DNA of 57,290 nt from Spirochaetales bacterium Spiro_07 (lineage in GTDB: Bacteria; Spirochaetota; Spirochaetia; Treponematales; Treponemataceae). The DNA lies in NCBI GenBank assembly GCA_001603145.1, contig LVBI01000040.1, positions 1-57,290 of the forward strand, given 5' to 3'. Shown here piece by piece: positions 54,226-57,290 of the stretch (its first letter is position 1; every line of letters starts with the position of its first letter). The notes under the pieces are model-generated. The model was given only the letters and a program-made list of their open reading frames with translations. It was not told the DNA's origin and made no database searches. Position numbers and translations under genes: made by a program.

Positions 54226-54753
54226 TTGAACGATGAACTGAATGAAATTGCTGACCAGATTGAAAAAGAAAACAATGGCAGCCAGAGTGAAAATCTTGAA
54301 AAGAAAGACATTTTTGACAAACTGATGCACCTGCCGGTGCTGAATATATTTGAGCCTTTTTACAAAAAGTATAAAGAAGCCCTGCTTTATTTATTCTTTG
54401 GCGGCACGGCATTTTTTCTGAACATATTCCTTTTTGCCGCCATAGACAAATGCTTTCATATAAATGAGCTTGTGAACAACATAATCTGCTGGATTGTCTG
54501 CGTGCTTTATCAGTATTTTACCAACAGAACGTGGGTCTTTGACGGGCATGTTGACACGCTCGGCGAATTCTTCAAGCAGCTTATCGGCTTCTTTGGCGGC
54601 AGGCTGTTCACGCTTCTTGTGGAAGAGCTGATAATTGCGGTCTTTATTACATGGCTCGGCTTCAACACAATGGTTGTCAAGCTCGTCGCGCAAGTCGTCG
54701 TAATCGTGCTGAATTATGTAATCAGCAAGCTGATAGTGTTTAAGAAGAAATAA
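54226..54753 (+). CDS. GtrA-family membrane protein
   Basis: A 175-residue protein with four hydrophobic helices (about 56-75, 80-102, 115-137 and 147-168). LLYLFFGGTAFFLNIFLFAA, YQYFTNRTWVF and LNYVISKLIVFKKK are typical of GtrA proteins, which help move lipid-linked sugars in glycan modification. An acidic N-terminal stretch of about 50 residues is unusual. It starts with TTG after GAGGTG. No glycosyltransferase is adjacent. Confidence 0.85.
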   Translation: MNDELNEIADQIEKENNGSQSENLEKKDIFDKLMHLPVLNIFEPFYKKYKEALLYLFFGGTAFFLNIFLFAAIDKCFHINELVNNIICWIVCVLYQYFTNRTWVFDGHVDTLGEFFKQLIGFFGGRLFTLLVEELIIAVFITWLGFNTMVVKLVAQVVVIVLNYVISKLIVFKKK

Positions 54754-54847
54754 AAATATGCGTAGTCCGGGCACCGACCGCTATGAAAAATGTGTAGCTT
54801 CTAAAAAAATTGAAGTGACAGCTTAAGTGCCTGACTATTAAGGTGCG

Positions 54848-54978
54848 GATGGGGCTGTCTAAAAAGATTTGTCATGCTGAACTTGGTTCAGCATCTGCGC
54901 TATATTATAGTAAAGAGATTCCGAAATGAATTCGGAATGACGCTATGCAACGAACTTATTAGACAGCCCCATCTTTTT
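54848..54978. terminator. Terminator-like GGCTGTCT stem split by a nested repeat
   Basis: Perfect 15-bp arms GATGGGGCTGTCTAA (54848-54862) and TTAGACAGCCCCATC (54959-54973), then TTTTT. The 96-base loop holds a CATGCTGAACTTGGTTCAGCATC hairpin and a GATTCCGAAATG-AATTCGGAATGAC repeat. It looks like a terminator of the same stem family as 49352 and 50811 invaded by a dispersed repeat, or a small element with these ends. Confidence 0.6.
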
Positions 54979-55005
54979 GCTTTGCAGGCTGATTCGTGCG
55001 GAGGG

Positions 55006-55102
55006 TTTCATACCCCGACTCTTGGGGCGAAAAAGGGGTATGAAATCCGACTGCAATACCTTATGAGAACAACGAACCCCGATGCTTGCATCGGGATTCG
55101 TT
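55006..55102. repeat. Two palindromes (ATACCCC and AACGAA types)
   Basis: TTTCATACCCC/GGGGTATGAAA (55006-55016, 55035-55045) resembles the trpF element. AACGAA...CCCGATGC-TT-GCATCGGG...TTCGTT (55071-55102) is a second palindrome. Confidence 0.6.
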
Positions 55103-55122
55103 GATTTTGAAGTTCAAGACCG

Positions 55123-55276
55123 GCGGATTTTGTCTTCTTTATCGACGGTCTAAAGCTTCTTGACCGTCGTGCAAGATCTTCTTGGCCGGCGGTCTAGAGC
55201 TTCTTGACCGACGTGTAAGCTCTTCATGGCCGGCGGGCAAACTCTTCAAGAGCGTCGTGAAAAGTTTTAAATACAG
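55123..55276. repeat. 22-bp degenerate tandem array, seven units
   Basis: Seven successive 22-base units start at 55123, 55145, 55167, 55189, 55211, 55233 and 55255, each near (A/T/G)CG-GTCTAAAGCTTCTTGACCG. The period is not a multiple of three, there are no spacers, and the last unit runs into the MuF-like fragment. Confidence 0.75.
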
Positions 55277-55384
55277 TTGCCTTAACATGTTTAACAGAGG
55301 AGAAAATGTTTTTGCTGATTATGATTCTGTATGGAAAGGTTATACAAAACATGAAGGCAAAAACGGCGGCTGGTATGATTTATA
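55269..55384 (+). pseudogene. MuF-protein linker fragment (displaced module)
   Basis: Encodes KYSCLNMFNRGENVFADYDS VWKGYTKHEGKNGGWYDL-like sequence, nearly identical to the segment joining head protein and toxin domain in the gene at 55570-56796 (KYGCLNRFNREENIFADYDK and onward). It ends at an IS256-type terminus. It is a relic of a second copy of that junction. Confidence 0.8.
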
Positions 55385-55493
55385 GGCTTGTCAGAAAAAC
55401 TGTGTAAATAACATTTTCTCAATTTAACGGAATCCGTCCTGCAAAAGGAATAGCGAACTGATTGATGGCCTTAACCCAGTTCTTGATCGGCAT
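55385..55493 (-). mobile_element. IS256-family element remnant
   Basis: On the minus strand the frame ending at 55419 reads MPIKNWVKAINQFAIPFAGR followed by IPLN, matching the end of Mutator/IS256-type transposases (typically NWxxAxNQFAIxFEGR). Beyond the stop, TTTACACAGTTTTTCTGAC resembles an IS256-family terminal repeat. The rest of the element is absent. Confidence 0.65.
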
Positions 55494-55569
55494 AGACACA
55501 ACATCCGGGGCTTTTTCATTTTATGTTGTCCAATATCTTATAAAGAATTACTACGCTTATCACCATTGA
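55494..55569. other. Junction sequence before truncated MuF gene
   Basis: AGACACAACATCCGGGGC (55494-55511) plus TTTTT and TTTTATG repeats the terminator arm at 56919-56947 with one mismatch. It suggests that the downstream flank of an older module was left here. Frame-blocking stops follow before 55570. Confidence 0.5.
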
Positions 55570-56796
55570 AACAACCGCAAAAAGCTCAACGCAGCCGACG
55601 AAGACGAAAAGATTCTTGCAAAGGTTGACGGCATCGACATAAAGAACAAGAAAATCCCTTTCACAGAAGCAATCGACTTTCTCAAAAGCAAAGTTCCCAT
55701 GACAAAAGACGAATGGGCTGCGCTCAACAGGAAATTGCAGTTCCGCGCGTTCACAATGGCAAAGCTCGGCACTGCCACCGAGATAGAAACCGCAAAGCAG
55801 ATTCTTGCAGATGCCGTTGAGAAAGGCGAAACCTATGCGGAAAGCTGGCAGACGCTCAAAGATTCTCTCGGCGGCAATCCGGCTTTCAAGCCCGGCTACT
55901 GGGAAACAGTCTTCCGCACGAACACGCAGAGCGCGTACATGGCAGGAAAGCTCCAGAAATACGAAGGAACAGGCGCGGTAGCCTATCAGCTTCTCGTCAT
56001 CGAAGACGAACGCACAAGCAAAATCTGCCGCCATCTGCTCACGGAATCAGGCTACGGCGTTGCGCTGCCGGTCGGACACCGCTTCTGGCAGAAATACGGC
56101 TTTCCGCCGTACCACTTCAACTGCCGCACGTCCGTCAACCCGATTTACAGCTCACAGGTCGCCAAGACAGGCTACATAGTTGAAGACATTCCTATGAAAC
56201 ATTTTACCAAATTTAAACCGCAAGATGGTTTCGGCGGCAACCCGCTTGACCGCGGCAACTGGTGGATGATGACACCAAGCCAGATGGAACAGGCAATTAA
56301 ATACGGTTGCCTTAACAGGTTCAATCGCGAAGAAAATATTTTTGCAGATTATGACAAGGTTTGGAAAGGTTATACTCGTTACAAAGGGGAAAATGGCGGT
56401 TGGTATGATTTATACAAGAATCCGCCGGATGATTGGGAAACAAAAAATAGACCTGTAGTAGAAATCTTGGTTAAAAATGGACACAAAATTAAGATTATTC
56501 CAAAAATAGAAAACATAAAAGCAAAATACAAAGTTAAATGGTCTAATCCCGACATTATAATTGACGGTCTTTTATCAGATATAAAAGAGCCTACGAAGCC
56601 TGATTCATCAGGAATTCTTTCAAGATTAAACAGTGCCAGAAAACAAGGATTGTTTAATGCTGTTTTAATGATTACTGATACAATGACAGAAACAGAAATA
56701 TTAAAAGGAATAAAAAGATTTGAAGGTTCTGATTTTACGTCAAAGATGAATATAATTTGGATATATAAAGGTAATATAAACTATTACAAGATTTAA
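55570..56796 (+). CDS. MuF-type phage head protein with C-terminal tRNase-toxin-like domain, 5'-truncated
   Basis: The open frame starts directly after a TGA with protein-like sequence (AADEDEKILAKVDGIDIKNK); the first ATG is at 55699. Up to about 175 residues from that ATG it is an SPP1 gp7/Mu gpF head-morphogenesis domain: FRTNTQSAYMAGKLQKYEGT, IEDERTSKICRHL, FPPYHFNCRTSVNPIY. Then come a linker (GGNPLDRGNWWMM..., VWKGYTRYKGENGGWYDL) and a distinctly more AT-rich C-terminal domain of about 120 residues with SNPDIIIDGLLSDIKEP and SSGILSRLNSARKQGLFNAV, resembling CdiA-type C-terminal nuclease toxins. MuF-toxin fusions are known in temperate phages. The N-terminal end of the head protein is missing, so the gene may be inactive. 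No immunity gene is identified. Confidence 0.8.
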   Translation, partial: NNRKKLNAADEDEKILAKVDGIDIKNKKIPFTEAIDFLKSKVPMTKDEWAALNRKLQFRAFTMAKLGTATEIETAKQILADAVEKGETYAESWQTLKDSLGGNPAFKPGYWETVFRTNTQSAYMAGKLQKYEGTGAVAYQLLVIEDERTSKICRHLLTESGYGVALPVGHRFWQKYGFPPYHFNCRTSVNPIYSSQVAKTGYIVEDIPMKHFTKFKPQDGFGGNPLDRGNWWMMTPSQMEQAIKYGCLNRFNREENIFADYDKVWKGYTRYKGENGGWYDLYKNPPDDWETKNRPVVEILVKNGHKIKIIPKIENIKAKYKVKWSNPDIIIDGLLSDIKEPTKPDSSGILSRLNSARKQGLFNAVLMITDTMTETEILKGIKRFEGSDFTSKMNIIWIYKGNINYYKI

Positions 56797-56801
56797 AAAA
56801 A

Positions 56802-56880
56802 TACGGAGCAAATTTTTTTGCTCCGTAATATGTGATCGAAACCGAACCCGCTCTCTTTCAGCGGGGCATCCCAACCTATA
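56802..56880 (-). ncRNA. Candidate small RNA opposite the toxin gene end
   Basis: Minus strand: an extended -10 TGGTATAGT (56894-56886) with TTGCTT 16 bases upstream would start transcription near 56880. The RNA would contain CCCGCT-GAAAGAG-AGCGGG and end in the 11-bp stem TACGGAGCAAA/TTTGCTCCGTA followed by TTTTTTT on this strand (56802-56827). No frame of useful length is present. It is a prediction from promoter and terminator only. Confidence 0.45.
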
Positions 56881-56913
56881 TTTTAACTATACCACATTCC
56901 CCCAAAAAAGCAA

Positions 56914-56945
56914 GCCCCAGACACAACGTCCGGGGCTTTTTTTTA
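56914..56945 (+). terminator. Terminator downstream of MuF gene
   Basis: GCCCCAGAC/GTCCGGGGC (56914-56922, 56928-56936, one mismatch) followed by TTTTTTTTT. Confidence 0.75.
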
Positions 56946-57023
56946 TGCTCAAAAATGTAGACAGCTTCCGCCGAAAACGATATATCTTTGTAAGAAAAAT
57001 CCGCAAAATTCCGAAATATGTGA

Positions 57024-57029
57024 TATACT
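57024..57029 (+). promoter_or_regulatory. Extended -10 box before the last gene
   Basis: TGATATACT (57021-57029) is an extended -10 element about 20 bases before the start codon. No good -35 is seen. Confidence 0.45.
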
Positions 57030-57049
57030 GAAATGAGAGGAGGCTATCT

Positions 57050-57205
57050 ATGAGTGTTAATATAAAAGAATTACAGAAAGAGATGAAATCTCTGGGTATC
57101 TTGAATATTGAAGCTGACGGCGAGCTTTCCCCTGAACTGTTGAAAGATGCTGTTGATGCAGTAAAGGAAACAAACCTCGACTTCAAAGACCTTGCAGAAA
57201 AATAA
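57050..57205 (+). CDS. Small helical protein, possibly extended by -1 frameshift
   Basis: A 51-residue acidic helical protein (SVNIKELQKEMKSLGILNIE) with a strong ribosome site, GAGAGGAGG. It is unrecognised. The last codons GAA AAA TAA lie on a run of five A. In the -1 frame the sequence continues without a break as LAEKINGKFEEVIDCKEKLK and ends at 57285, giving about 77 residues of continuous helix. This points to slippage, to a one-base loss, or to a sequencing error. It lies in the prophage remnant; immunity to the toxin domain is possible but unsupported. Confidence 0.6.
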   Translation: MSVNIKELQKEMKSLGILNIEADGELSPELLKDAVDAVKETNLDFKDLAEK

Positions 57206-57290
57206 ATGGAAAGTTTGAGGAAGTAATAGATTGCAAGGAAAAACTTAAGATAATGAGTGCAGCTCGTAAGCTAAAATCTGCTTAAGCTCA

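Noticed and set aside
55123-55276. Possible CRISPR array
   Set aside because: Units are contiguous, degenerate and only 22 bases long, with no unique spacers and no cas genes in the window.
55516-56034. 172-codon minus-strand frame over the MuF gene
   Set aside because: Antisense to the conserved head-protein domain, with Cys/Phe-rich shadow composition and no ribosome site.
56887-57186. 99-codon minus-strand frame at the window end
   Set aside because: It is antisense to a small gene with a strong ribosome site and crosses a terminator; low-complexity Ser/Phe translation.

Overview
The window looks like a chromosomal segment of a host- or gut-associated Treponema-type spirochaete. Supporting signs are treponeme-style lipoprotein signal peptides (FVSC, FSSC), a chemotaxis cluster with a CheD/degenerate-receptor/MinD-like operon, many two-domain signalling proteins (7TM-DISM phosphatase, propeller adenylate cyclase), and the order rpsP-khpA-rimM-trmD-rplS-x-flhB'-HD-yraN, which I recall from treponemes. 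No species can be fixed from the sequence alone.

Layout. 0-6 kb: end of tRNA-Leu(GAG), an ATP-grasp ligase, pta, argH and a 7TM SpoIIE-type phosphatase. 6-16 kb: chemotaxis. One minus-strand run holds a STAS protein, cheA, cheR and cheB with cheY beyond; cheW is divergent. A second minus-strand operon holds a MinD-like ATPase, a soluble receptor-like coiled-coil protein and cheD. Between them lies a repeat-rich island with an AT-rich membrane protein and a decapitated Rpn nuclease gene. 16-21 kb: amino-acid ABC transporter and a membrane adenylate cyclase. 20.5-24.7 kb: LysR regulator divergent from metE-metF. 24.8-31 kb: CBS-PP2C phosphatase, arfB, and a propeller adenylate cyclase coupled to an orphan UrtA-like lipoprotein. 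31-38 kb: complete trp operon (trpE, trpGD fusion, trpCF fusion, trpB, trpA). 38-43.5 kb: DinB/DUF3795 protein, HAD gene fragment, LysR, chemoreceptor, then 800 bp of structured tandem repeats. 43.5-49.3 kb: rpsP translation operon running into flagellar-type, HD-GYP and yraN genes. 49.4-54.8 kb: tRNA-Leu(TAA), tatD, trpR, a 1001-residue ankyrin lipoprotein, gtrA. 54.8-57.3 kb: repeats, an IS256-type remnant and a prophage remnant with a MuF-type head protein carrying a C-terminal nuclease-toxin-like domain.

How it fits together. A TrpR-type repressor at 50.5 kb is the natural regulator of the trp operon at 31 kb, whose promoter sits in a nested dyad. Two adenylate cyclases, an HD-GYP phosphodiesterase, two PP2C phosphatases and a STAS protein make this a dense second-messenger and partner-switching neighbourhood around chemotaxis.

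Most notable: a palindromic element inserted in frame inside trpF; a shared C-terminal heptapeptide in CheD and its operon partner; the coupled cyclase/binding-lipoprotein pair; the MuF toxin with a displaced module and an opposite-strand small-RNA candidate; and hairpin repeats with compensatory changes.
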